A DNA stretch of 33,443 bases from Pseudomonadota bacterium. GTDB taxonomy: Bacteria; Pseudomonadota; Alphaproteobacteria; UBA828. How positions within the stretch are numbered: position 1 is the stretch's first letter; each line of letters starts with the position of its first letter. The translations under genes and the position numbers were made by a program. The stretch covers positions 1-33,443 of the forward strand of contig JAQBTG010000040.1 of assembly GCA_027624955.1 (NCBI GenBank), in the 5' to 3' direction. This document shows, one piece after another, positions 14,678-22,835 of this stretch. Below the pieces are notes generated by a model, which saw only the letters and a program-made list of their open reading frames with translations, made no database searches and was not told the DNA's origin.

Positions 14678-16732
14678 ATGAGTTACCGCTTGGGAGTGGA
14701 CGTAGGAGGCACGTTTACCGACCTCCTCCTGATCGACGAAAGTTCAGGAGAAACCTATCGCGCCAAGGTACCCTCCACGCCGGAAGATTCATCCATCGGT
14801 GTGTTGAACGGTATCGAGAAGGTGTGTGGCGACGCAAATGTGAATCCGGGTGAGATCACTCATGTGATGCACGGGACGACGGTTGCGACCAACACGATTC
14901 TTGAAGGCAAGGGCGCGCGCGTTGGTCTGGTGACAACTGAAGGCCATCGCCAGGTGTTGCAGATTGCACGTTCGTTCGTGCCCGGCATTCTTGCCGGCTG
15001 GATAATTTGGCCGAAGCCGGAGCCGCTGGCGCCGCTTGAAGCGACGATCGAAGCGATAGAGCGCCGCGATGCACGTGGCGGGCTGGTCAAAGCGCTCGAA
15101 GAAGATGATCTGCGTGTAAAGCTGGAAGGCCTAAAGAAAAGAGGCATTCAAGCTCTGACCGTATCGCTGATGAACGCTTACGCCAACGGAGAGACGGAAT
15201 CACGCATCCGCGAAATCGCCGAAGAAATTATGCCGGATGTCCCGGTTTCTATCTCCTCCGAAGTGCTGCCTGAGATGTACGAATATGAACGCGCCATTAC
15301 GACGGTCGCGAATTCCTACGTCGCACCGGTGGTGCGCGAATATTTGGCCAATCTCGCCAATGAGATGAAGAAGCGCAAGGTTGATGCGCATCTACATATC
15401 CTGCGCTCCGACGGCGGGCTGTCGTCTGTCGAGGCGTCGCGCAATTCACCGGTGAACGTGCTCATGAGCGGTCCGGCCGGCGGCGTCGCCGGCGCATTGT
15501 GGATCGCTAAGCAATCCGGATTTGAGGATTTGCTGACTCTCGACATGGGCGGCACATCGACGGACGTGGCCCTGATTCAAGGTGGAGTTCCGCGCAAGCG
15601 GCGTGAAACCACCATCGGTGACATCACCGTGCGCGCATCCTCGTTGGATGTGCGCACCGTTGGCGCCGGCGGCGGTTCTATCGCGCATGTTCCCGAACTC
15701 ACGAAAGCGCTTCGCGTTGGCCCAGAAAGCGCCGGCGCGAACCCGGGACCAGCATCCTATGGCCGCGGCGGCGACCGACCGACGGTGACGGACGCTAATG
15801 TCGTGCTGGGCTATCTTCCGCCGCAACTGATTGGCGGCGAAATGCAACTTGATGTCGCGGCAGCGAGGACTGCGGTGCAGACCATTGCCGACGGGCTCGG
15901 GCTCGACCTCATGACGGCGGCAGCCGGCATGATCGACATCGTCAACGAGAATATATTTGGCGCGCTGCGCTTGGTTTCAGTGCAGCAGGGTTTTGATCCA
16001 CGTGATTTCGCGCTTATCGCCTTTGGCGGCGCCGGTCCGCTTCACGCCAACGCACTGGGCAAATTGATGGGCGCCTGGCCGGTGATCATTCCGCCTTCAC
16101 CGGGTGTGCTGTGCGCCTATGGCGATGCGACCACACGGGTGACCGACGAGGCGTCGCGCAGTGTCGTCAGGCAATTCTCCGAAATCACCCAGGAGAGTGT
16201 CGGCGAGATTCTCAAGGAACTGGAAGAGCGCGCCCACACTGAATTGGACGCCGAGGGCGTGCCGCGGACAGAGCAATCAGTGATATATGAAGTTGATCTC
16301 CGTTACCACGGCCAGGGCCTACAATTGCCGGTGACCTTCAGCTCTGAGGAATTCGAGAAAGAGGGATTGGACTTTCTGCGCCGTAAATTCGACGATATGC
16401 ATACTCAATTGTTTACATTTGCCCTCGATGCCGAGCATGAGATTGTGACATTGCGCGCCGTCGTTCAGGGCGCCGAAACATTTGTCGCTGCAGGTAAATT
16501 GCCGGAAGGTGGCGAAGACCCGTCGGAAGCTGTTGTTGCCACGGCTCAAGTTTACATGGACAATCGCGAGCAGGAAGCCAAGATTTATGACCGTTCGAAG
16601 CTCAAATCAGGCAATCGAATTGTCGGGCCCGCGATCGTCACCGAAATGGATTCGACGACCTTGATCTTGTCGGACCATGCCGGAGACGTCGACCAGTTCG
16701 GCACCATCGTTATTCGCCCGATCAGCGCCTAG
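14678..16732 (+). CDS. Hydantoinase/5-oxoprolinase family subunit A (HyuA-like)
   Basis: A 684-residue ATP-dependent amidohydrolase subunit with an AGGGAG ribosome site. The N-terminal Hydantoinase_A domain begins GVDVGGTFTD (residues 6-15), the actin-like phosphate-binding loop. A second nucleotide loop is LDMGGTSTDVAL from residue 288. MSGPAGGVAGALW and VGAGGGSIAH are further family hallmarks. Partnered with the B subunit that follows, such enzymes open N-methylhydantoin, 5-oxoproline, or related lactam/imide rings using ATP; acetone carboxylase is a distant relative but normally has a third small subunit, absent here. The gene lies downstream of the ABC importer, which suggests that its substrate is imported. 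Confidence 0.93.
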   Translation: MSYRLGVDVGGTFTDLLLIDESSGETYRAKVPSTPEDSSIGVLNGIEKVCGDANVNPGEITHVMHGTTVATNTILEGKGARVGLVTTEGHRQVLQIARSFVPGILAGWIIWPKPEPLAPLEATIEAIERRDARGGLVKALEEDDLRVKLEGLKKRGIQALTVSLMNAYANGETESRIREIAEEIMPDVPVSISSEVLPEMYEYERAITTVANSYVAPVVREYLANLANEMKKRKVDAHLHILRSDGGLSSVEASRNSPVNVLMSGPAGGVAGALWIAKQSGFEDLLTLDMGGTSTDVALIQGGVPRKRRETTIGDITVRASSLDVRTVGAGGGSIAHVPELTKALRVGPESAGANPGPASYGRGGDRPTVTDANVVLGYLPPQLIGGEMQLDVAAARTAVQTIADGLGLDLMTAAAGMIDIVNENIFGALRLVSVQQGFDPRDFALIAFGGAGPLHANALGKLMGAWPVIIPPSPGVLCAYGDATTRVTDEASRSVVRQFSEITQESVGEILKELEERAHTELDAEGVPRTEQSVIYEVDLRYHGQGLQLPVTFSSEEFEKEGLDFLRRKFDDMHTQLFTFALDAEHEIVTLRAVVQGAETFVAAGKLPEGGEDPSEAVVATAQVYMDNREQEAKIYDRSKLKSGNRIVGPAIVTEMDSTTLILSDHAGDVDQFGTIVIRPISA

Positions 16733-16742
16733 GAGAATCGCC

Positions 16743-18671
16743 ATGCCAGCCAAGATCATTCAGCCCAATAGCGTGCCCTTCAAAAAGGTCGATATTGATC
16801 CGATCACCCTCGACATCATCGAGAGTGCACTTCGAAGCGCGCGCTATGAGATGGACGCCGTGCTCTATCGGACTGCTATGTCGCCGGGCATTCGCGAGCA
16901 GCATGATGAATTCCCGATGATCGCATCGCCGAACGGCAAGATGGTGGTCGGCCAGTTCGGCTCCTTCATTCACGGCTTTAACCGTGACTATGATGGCACC
17001 ATCGAGGAAGGCGACCTGTTTTTGACCTCGGACCCCTATAGCTGCGCCGGCGCGATTAGCCATGCGCCGGACTGGTTGGTGATGCGGCCGGTGTTTCTAG
17101 ATGGCCGCCTGATCGCCTATGCCGCAATGTTCGGCCATATGACCGATGTCGGCGGCAAGGTGCCGGGCTCACTCCCGACTGATGCGGCGCAGATTTACGA
17201 GGAAGGCGTCGTCATTCCTATTATCAAGATCTACAAGGATGACGTCCTTCAGGATGATGTGCTCAAGGTGATCCTGCATCAATGTCGTAAGCCGCAATGG
17301 AATCACAGCGATTTCAACGCCCTTGTGGCGGCGGTACGACTGGCCGAGAAACGCCTTCTGGAGCTGTGCGGACGCTTCGGCGTCGATACCGTGCAGTCGG
17401 CTATGGACGAATTGCTCGAGCGTAACCGCCGCGCCATGCTGCATTTGATTCAAACCACTATCGGCAAAGACGAACGGGTCTATTTCGAAGATTATGTCGA
17501 TGACGACGGCAAGGGTATGGGGCCTTACACTTTGGCCTGCACCATGTGGCGAGAGGGAGACGATCTACTGGTCTTCGATTTCGAGGGCACCGATCCGCAA
17601 TCGGACTCCTCGATCAACATGCTCCTCAATGAGGAGATGTTCAAAATGTTCGTTGGCGTTTATTTGATCAACATCTTCGATCCGCAGATCATGTTCAATG
17701 ACGGCTTCTACGATCATGTCGATGTGCGCATTCCGCCGGGCACCATCTTAAAACCGTTGAAGCCGGCGGCGCTCTCCTCGCGTACCCATATGTTGGCGCG
17801 CATTTTTGACGTTTTGGGCGGCCTTCTCGGCCAGCGCAATCCGGATTACATGGTCGCTGCTGGCTTTTCTGACAGCCCACATTTCATGTATTCGGGATAC
17901 GACAAGGAAGGCGAGTGGTATCAACTCTATCAGATTGGCTTTGGCGGCATTCCAGGCCGGCCGGTCGGCGACGGCCCTGACGGTCATTCGCTGTGGCCGA
18001 GCTTCACCAATGTGCCGAACGAGTTTCTCGAAGCCTATTTCCCGCTCCGTATCGATATATACGAATCGATTGCGGATTCCGGTGGACCGGGCCTGCATCG
18101 TGGTGGCAATGGCATCACAATCGGCTATCGTGCTTTGGAGCCGGGCGAGATGTCGCTACATGACGATCGTTGGCTGACTTATCCCTGGGGCGTCGTTGGC
18201 GGCCTGCCGGGCCGGCGCAGCCGCAAGGAAATCGTCCGCGTTGATGGCTCGACCGAGATATTGCAACCGAAATGCGACCACGTCAAAGTCGATGCTGGCG
18301 ATTTGCTGCTGTTCCACACTTGGGGCGGTGGCGGCTGGGGCGATCCGTTCGAACGCGATCCTGCCTTGGTTGCGCTTGAGGTTGACCGCGGTTTGGTGAC
18401 CATGGAAGGCGCCAAACGCTACGGAGTCGTCCTCAATGACGACCTTACCGTCGACGAAGACGCCACCACGGCCTTGCGCGACAAGATGCGCAGCGAACGC
18501 TCTGAGGTCAAACTGATCGACCGCGGCGGCGAGATCGAGGAACTCCGGGCGCGGTGTAAGGAAGAGACCGGCCTTGAGCCCCCGCAGAAACCAGTATTCC
18601 GCGAGCACATCATCAAAGCTCTCAGAGAACGCGACGCACGCGCCCGGCGCGCAGGCGCTGCAGCGGAGTAA
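16743..18671 (+). CDS. Hydantoinase/5-oxoprolinase family subunit B (HyuB-like)
   Basis: A 642-residue Hydantoinase_B protein. The start MPAKIIQP is chosen because AGGAG (16731-16735) overlaps the stop of the A subunit; a longer in-frame reading from 16677 would overlap subunit A. Family landmarks: DPITLDIIESALRSARYEMDAVL near the N-terminus, SDPYSCAGAISHAPDW (metal-binding region in which family members have conserved Asp and His), and the C-terminal GGGGWGDPFERDP. It forms a complex with subunit A and carries the hydrolytic site, while subunit A uses ATP. Followed at 18704 by a strong terminator that ends the operon. Confidence 0.93.
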   Translation: MPAKIIQPNSVPFKKVDIDPITLDIIESALRSARYEMDAVLYRTAMSPGIREQHDEFPMIASPNGKMVVGQFGSFIHGFNRDYDGTIEEGDLFLTSDPYSCAGAISHAPDWLVMRPVFLDGRLIAYAAMFGHMTDVGGKVPGSLPTDAAQIYEEGVVIPIIKIYKDDVLQDDVLKVILHQCRKPQWNHSDFNALVAAVRLAEKRLLELCGRFGVDTVQSAMDELLERNRRAMLHLIQTTIGKDERVYFEDYVDDDGKGMGPYTLACTMWREGDDLLVFDFEGTDPQSDSSINMLLNEEMFKMFVGVYLINIFDPQIMFNDGFYDHVDVRIPPGTILKPLKPAALSSRTHMLARIFDVLGGLLGQRNPDYMVAAGFSDSPHFMYSGYDKEGEWYQLYQIGFGGIPGRPVGDGPDGHSLWPSFTNVPNEFLEAYFPLRIDIYESIADSGGPGLHRGGNGITIGYRALEPGEMSLHDDRWLTYPWGVVGGLPGRRSRKEIVRVDGSTEILQPKCDHVKVDAGDLLLFHTWGGGGWGDPFERDPALVALEVDRGLVTMEGAKRYGVVLNDDLTVDEDATTALRDKMRSERSEVKLIDRGGEIEELRARCKEETGLEPPQKPVFREHIIKALRERDARARRAGAAAE

Positions 18672-18679
18672 AATTCACC

Positions 18680-18696
18680 TGCCGCACCTAGCGGCA
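18680..18696. repeat. Small inverted repeat downstream of hyuB
   Basis: TGCCGC, loop ACCTA, GCGGCA. It lies just before the main terminator and is followed by ACAAAAGG; it may be an auxiliary stem that protects or pauses the transcript. Confidence 0.4.
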
Positions 18697-18703
18697 CAAA
18701 AGG

Positions 18704-18735
18704 AAAGGCGGCGCCCACAAGCGCCGCCTTTTTTT
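18704..18735 (+). terminator. Rho-independent terminator after hyuB
   Basis: AAAGGCGGCGC pairs perfectly with GCGCCGCCTTT (11 base pairs, six-base loop) and runs into a seven-T tract. It lies between the hyuB stop and the stop of the converging lyase gene, so it can also terminate leftward transcripts, though the leftward T tract is weaker. Confidence 0.92.
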
Positions 18736-18756
18736 GGCAATAATTCGAAAGAGGAT

Positions 18757-19644
18757 TTACTCGGCGGCTTCGTCGCGCGCCCATTTGCGTTCGAACGCCC
18801 AAACATCCTCGAAGCCCATAACACGGTGCATTTCTGTAAGTTCCATCATCGGCACATCGACGGTTGTGCTGGTGCCCTCCTTCAGGAGGGTGCCATAGGC
18901 GGATTCGAGCGCTGCGCCGGCCACCAGCATGCCAAGGCCCGGGAAGATGGCGATACTAAATCCCATCTTCTGCAATTGATCGGCCGACAGGATTGGTGTC
19001 TTGCCTTTATCCGCCATATTGGCCAATACCGGTTTGTCGAACGCGCCGCCCACTTGGCGCAGTTCCTCGATTGATTCCGGTGATTCGACAAAAATCACGT
19101 CGGCGCCGGCATCGGCGAAAGCGCGGCCACGGCGGATCGCTTCGTCCAATCCGAGCGCAGTGCGTGAATCGGTACGGGCAATAATCAAAAAGTTCGGATC
19201 TTGGCGCGCTTCAACGGCGACCTGGATTTTTTCCACCATATCTTCGATGGGCACGACGCGGCGGTCGGGAGTATGGCCGCATTTCTTCGGCGATTCCTGG
19301 TCTTCCATTTGAATCGCGGCGCATCCCGCGTCTTCATAGCCCCTAACCGTATGGTGTACGTTCAACAGGCCGCCAAAACCAGTATCACCGTCGCAAATCA
19401 AGGGCGCTCTGGTGCCGTTCGCAATCATGCGCACACGGCTGACCACTTCGCCGAAGCTGGCGATGCCCGCGTCGGGCACGCCGAGATGCGAGGCCGCCAC
19501 ACCGTAGCCAGTCATATAGAGAGCGTTGAAGGCCATCCGGTCAGCGATGCGGGCCGAAATCATGTCATAGACGCCAGGCGCGGTGATGAATTCACCTCTC
19601 TTAATGGTATCGGCTAGTTTGGCGCGCTTTTCAGATGCGTTCAC
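18757..19644 (-). CDS. Isocitrate lyase/PEP mutase superfamily lyase
   Basis: A 295-residue TIM-barrel lyase started by GTG with AGAGGA upstream. The Mg-binding pair is in ICDGDTGFGG (D85, D87), MEDQ follows, and the catalytic KKCGH motif is at 120-124 with C122. The retained Cys points to a C-C lyase (2-methylisocitrate lyase, 2,3-dimethylmalate lyase) rather than a PEP mutase. The C-terminal part, VDVPMMELTEMHRVMGFEDVW, matches the oxaloacetate-hydrolase/methylisocitrate-lyase layout. Such enzymes typically split a 2-hydroxy diacid into an alpha-keto acid and a smaller carboxylate. It is the last gene of an operon with the amidase (42-base gap). The exact substrate is unknown. Confidence 0.9.
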   Translation of the reverse strand: MNASEKRAKLADTIKRGEFITAPGVYDMISARIADRMAFNALYMTGYGVAASHLGVPDAGIASFGEVVSRVRMIANGTRAPLICDGDTGFGGLLNVHHTVRGYEDAGCAAIQMEDQESPKKCGHTPDRRVVPIEDMVEKIQVAVEARQDPNFLIIARTDSRTALGLDEAIRRGRAFADAGADVIFVESPESIEELRQVGGAFDKPVLANMADKGKTPILSADQLQKMGFSIAIFPGLGMLVAGAALESAYGTLLKEGTSTTVDVPMMELTEMHRVMGFEDVWAFERKWARDEAAE

Positions 19645-19686
19645 GATGCGGGTCCTCTGTCATATGTCTTAATAATACGAAAATTC

Positions 19687-21105
19687 TCAGGCGCTCATTT
19701 CAGGCACCCGCGTGTGCCAGTCGGTCATGCCTTGGTAAGCGTGACCCATTTGGAACAGCTGCGCTTCCGAGAACGGTCGGCCCATGAGTTGGAATCCGGC
19801 TGGCAGGCCGTTAGCTGTAAAGCCGCAAGGCACTGCCAGGGCCGGGATGCCGAGATAATTGTTGGAGCGCGTTGTCCAGCTTAGGCCGGCAACCATTCCG
19901 GCCATGCCTTGACCCGCCGCCATGTCGGTGTCGGCTAGGCTCGGCACAGGCATGGAAAGCCCCGGCGTGTGCAACACATCGACCTTGGAGAACACCGTCT
20001 CGGTGAAGTCGCGCAACAGCTTTGCCCGCATATCAAGGGCACGCAGATATTTTGCCGCTGGAATATAGATCCCGGGTTCATAACGGCTACGCACTTGTGC
20101 TTGGTAGTCTTCGGGGCGCTCGCGCAGCCATTTTTCGTGAATGGCGACCGCTTCGGCGACGAACACGATATTGGATAAATGTGTCGGCACATGCATGTCG
20201 GGTACGTCCACTTCAACGATCTCGACACCGAGGTCGCGGAACACGGCAAGACAGTCCTGCTGTAATTTTTCAACTTCTGGCGTGATCACGTCATAGTAAT
20301 AATTCTTTGGCACGCCAAGTCGGAGCCCCTTCACCGGCGCTTTCAGACGGGTTTCGTAATCCGGTACCACGCGGCGACTGGTCGTCGGGTCGAGCGCATC
20401 ATGCCCGGCCATGATCCCAGTGAGGCGGGCGTTGTCGTGCACGGTGCGGGTGAGCGCGCCGACCGTATCCATGGTATGGGAGAGCGTCATTAGGCCGTAG
20501 CGGCTGACTAGGCCGTTGGTAGGTTTCAGCCCGACTAGACCGTTGATGCTGGAAGGAATGCGGATCGAGCCGCCGGTATCGGAGCCGAGGCCGCCATAGA
20601 CAATACGCGCCGCGACCGCGGAACCGGTGCCGCTGGAAGAGCCGCCGGTAATATATTCCGGATTCCACGGATTGTGGTTGTCGCCCCAATGCTCGTTGTG
20701 CCCGGTCGGGCCGGTAGCAAATTCTGCCATGTTGAGGCCGCCGAGATAGATGCTGCCGGCGTCCAATAGCCGCTTCAGCGCCGTGCTATCATGATCGGCG
20801 ACGTAATCCTTGCGGATTTTGGAGCCGCAGGTGCTGCGTTTGCCGGCTCGGTAATACATGTCCTTATGGGCCAATGGCACGCCATGGAGGGGCCCGCGCA
20901 ACTCGCCCCGCGCCAGCTCGGCATCGGCCCGCTTGGCATCCGCCAGCGCTTCATCACCAAGCAATTGGATGAAGCAGTTGAGCACCGGCTGCAGCGCTTC
21001 GGCGCGTGCGATGCTGGCCCGCACAACTTCGACCGAAGAAATATCCTTGCGTCGGATCGCCTCTGCGGTCTCAACCAGCGACGCGTTCAGAATTTCAGCG
21101 CTCAT
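19687..21105 (-). CDS. Amidase signature family hydrolase (AtzE/GatA-like)
   Basis: A 472-residue amidase. The Ser-cisSer-Lys triad is readable: K81 in GVPLAHKD, S156 in GGSSSGTGS, and S180 in GSDTGGSIRIP, with the 24-residue spacing seen in GatA and malonamidase. The C-terminus (PAGFQLMGRPFSEAQLFQMGHAYQ) is typical of the family. Four bases upstream ends a 66-residue AtzG-like gene, so the pair resembles AtzG/AtzE, in which the small subunit is needed for a stable 1-carboxybiurea hydrolase. GatA function is unlikely because gatB and a standard gatC are absent here. The natural substrate is probably a small amide or carbamoyl compound. Confidence 0.92.
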   Translation of the reverse strand: MSAEILNASLVETAEAIRRKDISSVEVVRASIARAEALQPVLNCFIQLLGDEALADAKRADAELARGELRGPLHGVPLAHKDMYYRAGKRSTCGSKIRKDYVADHDSTALKRLLDAGSIYLGGLNMAEFATGPTGHNEHWGDNHNPWNPEYITGGSSSGTGSAVAARIVYGGLGSDTGGSIRIPSSINGLVGLKPTNGLVSRYGLMTLSHTMDTVGALTRTVHDNARLTGIMAGHDALDPTTSRRVVPDYETRLKAPVKGLRLGVPKNYYYDVITPEVEKLQQDCLAVFRDLGVEIVEVDVPDMHVPTHLSNIVFVAEAVAIHEKWLRERPEDYQAQVRSRYEPGIYIPAAKYLRALDMRAKLLRDFTETVFSKVDVLHTPGLSMPVPSLADTDMAAGQGMAGMVAGLSWTTRSNNYLGIPALAVPCGFTANGLPAGFQLMGRPFSEAQLFQMGHAYQGMTDWHTRVPEMSA

Positions 21106-21109
21106 TTCC

Positions 21110-21310
21110 TTAATCCCCAGCCAGTTCGTCGAGCGCGCGTGCCATATTCGAGGGCTCAGCTTCGAGCGCGAGCCCCTCCGATGCCTGATCGAGCGCGCCG
21201 ATCAGCACGTTCAGCGTGGCCGCCAGTTCTTCGGCGCGCGCTGGCGCCGGCAATGTGCCGCCAAATTCGCGCGCCTGAGCGAGAACGAGTTCTTTAGTGA
21301 TCTGCGCCAT
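21110..21310 (-). CDS. AtzG-like (DUF4089/GatC-like) small amidase partner
   Basis: A 66-residue protein that begins MAQITKEL; AGGAAAA precedes the ATG at a good distance, so the longer frame up to 21340 is rejected. It has two predicted helices separated by a short loop (EELAATLNVLIGALDQASEGL), then LEAEPSNMARALDEL, which resembles the E-P-x-x-x-F/A tail of AtzG-type proteins. Such proteins act like GatC, wrapping and stabilising the amidase. It ends four bases before the amidase start, an arrangement typical of translational coupling. Assignment rests on size, location and weak similarity, since the sequence is short. Confidence 0.7.
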   Translation of the reverse strand: MAQITKELVLAQAREFGGTLPAPARAEELAATLNVLIGALDQASEGLALEAEPSNMARALDELAGD

Positions 21311-21406
21311 CGGATTTTCCTGTGATATTGGTCCGGACAACCTAGCATTTTATATACAGCAGTTCGATATCCGTGCGATAAAAAGAGCGCGCGAAACAGC
21401 AGCAAT
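21311..21406. promoter_or_regulatory. Divergent promoter region with TGGTCCGGACAA palindrome
   Basis: A 96-base gap between the leftward AtzG-like/amidase unit and the rightward MmgE/YrdC unit. A near-palindrome at 21329-21340 matches the 9863 site in 11 of 12 positions. On the leftward strand TATATAAAAT (21347-21356) lies just upstream of it, so a bound repressor would cover the transcription start. No clear rightward -10 is seen. Confidence 0.6.
21329..21340. promoter_or_regulatory. Putative operator TGGTCCGGACAA
   Basis: One base short of the perfect palindrome at 9863-9874. It is located between the leftward -10-like TATATAAAAT and the AtzG-like start, a standard repressor position. Confidence 0.6.
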
Positions 21407-22828
21407 ATGAGGATAACAGCCGGCGTGACGAAAAGCCCTCCGGATCGTGACCTAACCGCCGTGCTGGCCGAGAATTTGGCCGCGCTAAACTACGAAACGC
21501 TTGGTGCTGCAGATCGTACACAGATCAAACGCCTGGTTCTGGATCATGTCGGCGTGTGCCGGCGTGGCGCCGAGCAGCCGTGGTGCTTGGCTCTCAGGGA
21601 GTGGGCCGGGCGTTATGTCGGCAGCGGCAACAGCGTGGTTTTCGGCACCACACTCCGCACAGCGCCAAATGTAGCGGCCCTGGTTAACGCCAGCGCCGCA
21701 CATGGCATGGAGCTGGATGATACCCATGACAGCTCGGTCAGCCATCCCGGCGCTGTGGTCATCGCGACGGCACTGGCGCTCGGCATCCACCATCAGGCTA
21801 GCGGCGGCGAAATCATGGCCGCTATTGCCGCCGGATATGAGGCGATGGGTAGGGCTGGGCGCGCTGTCGGTGCTTCCGATGTGATCGAATTTGGCTATCA
21901 CCCGACGGCCCTTTTCGGCGGCTTCGGCGCCGCCGCAACAGCGGGTAAACTGCTCGGCCTCGACGGGCGTGGCATCGCTTCCGCTTGGGGCCTGATGCTT
22001 TCCATGGCCGGCGGCTCGATGCAATTTTCCGAAGATCCGCTCGGCACTACGGTCAAGCGGCTGCATGGCGGCTACGGCGCGCATAACGGCATTCTCGCGG
22101 CGGAATTCGCGGCCCTCGGCATCGCCGGTCCATCGCGGGCGCTTGACGGCCGTTACGGCTTGGGCCGCTTGTTCGGCCAACATCCTAACTTCGAGGAACT
22201 TGCTAGACCGGGTGGCGCACCGCTCGAAATTCACCGCATCAGCATGAAGCCTTATCCATGCTGTCGGCTGTTTCATTCCACCATCGATGCGCTCCGGGAA
22301 GTGACGGAAAATTTCTCCCTCGATCCCGGCCACATTTCGGAAATTCGTGTTGGCGGGCCGGCCATCATGTGTACCCAACACATGCTGCGCCGCCCGGTAT
22401 CGGTGATGGCGGCACAATACAGTCTGCCCTTTTCGCTGGCGGCGAGCCTGATATTTGGCCCTGATGTGTATGAGGCTTACGGCGAGGATAAGTTCGACGA
22501 CGTGCGAATTCTTAGTCTGGCCGACAAAGTCGAAGCGGTCGAAGACGGAGAGATGGAGGCCGCGTTTCCGGAGCATTTTGGCAGTTGGGTAGAACTGCGA
22601 ACGCAGAGTGGGGAAACCCGGCGTGCCGATATGCTCGACAGCATTGGCACGCCCGCCCGGCCAATGGACGCTGCGGCGCTGCAAGACAAGATCGCCGGCC
22701 TGTTGGCCTCTCTAAAAGCGGTGCCCGAAATTGGTGAAATCACCGGCGCGGTAGAAACATTAGAGCAGGAAGGCGGGCCCGCGCGCCTGGTTTCTCTGTT
22801 TGCGATGGCTGAACACAAGGCGGTATGA
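21407..22828 (+). CDS. MmgE/PrpD-family protein (second copy)
   Basis: A 473-residue protein of the 2-methylcitrate dehydratase/aconitate decarboxylase family. Landmarks are the LVLDHVGVCRRG helix, AAHGMELDDTHDSSVSHPG near residue 100, YHPTALFGGFGAAATAGKLLGL near residue 164, and SMKPYPCCRLFHSTIDALRE near 280. It differs widely from the family member at 5978-7402, so the two are not recent duplicates. The stop overlaps the ribosome site of the following YrdC-domain gene (7-base gap). A long antisense frame covers most of it but is a shadow. Likely role: dehydration or decarboxylation of a hydroxy or unsaturated dicarboxylate in the pathway. Confidence 0.9.
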   Translation: MRITAGVTKSPPDRDLTAVLAENLAALNYETLGAADRTQIKRLVLDHVGVCRRGAEQPWCLALREWAGRYVGSGNSVVFGTTLRTAPNVAALVNASAAHGMELDDTHDSSVSHPGAVVIATALALGIHHQASGGEIMAAIAAGYEAMGRAGRAVGASDVIEFGYHPTALFGGFGAAATAGKLLGLDGRGIASAWGLMLSMAGGSMQFSEDPLGTTVKRLHGGYGAHNGILAAEFAALGIAGPSRALDGRYGLGRLFGQHPNFEELARPGGAPLEIHRISMKPYPCCRLFHSTIDALREVTENFSLDPGHISEIRVGGPAIMCTQHMLRRPVSVMAAQYSLPFSLAASLIFGPDVYEAYGEDKFDDVRILSLADKVEAVEDGEMEAAFPEHFGSWVELRTQSGETRRADMLDSIGTPARPMDAAALQDKIAGLLASLKAVPEIGEITGAVETLEQEGGPARLVSLFAMAEHKAV

Positions 22829-22835
22829 GGAAGAA

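Noticed and set aside
21485-22684. A 399-codon open frame antisense to the second MmgE/PrpD gene
   Set aside because: The plus strand encodes a clear family protein over the whole length. The antisense translation has no recognisable domain and is a typical shadow in GC-rich coding DNA.
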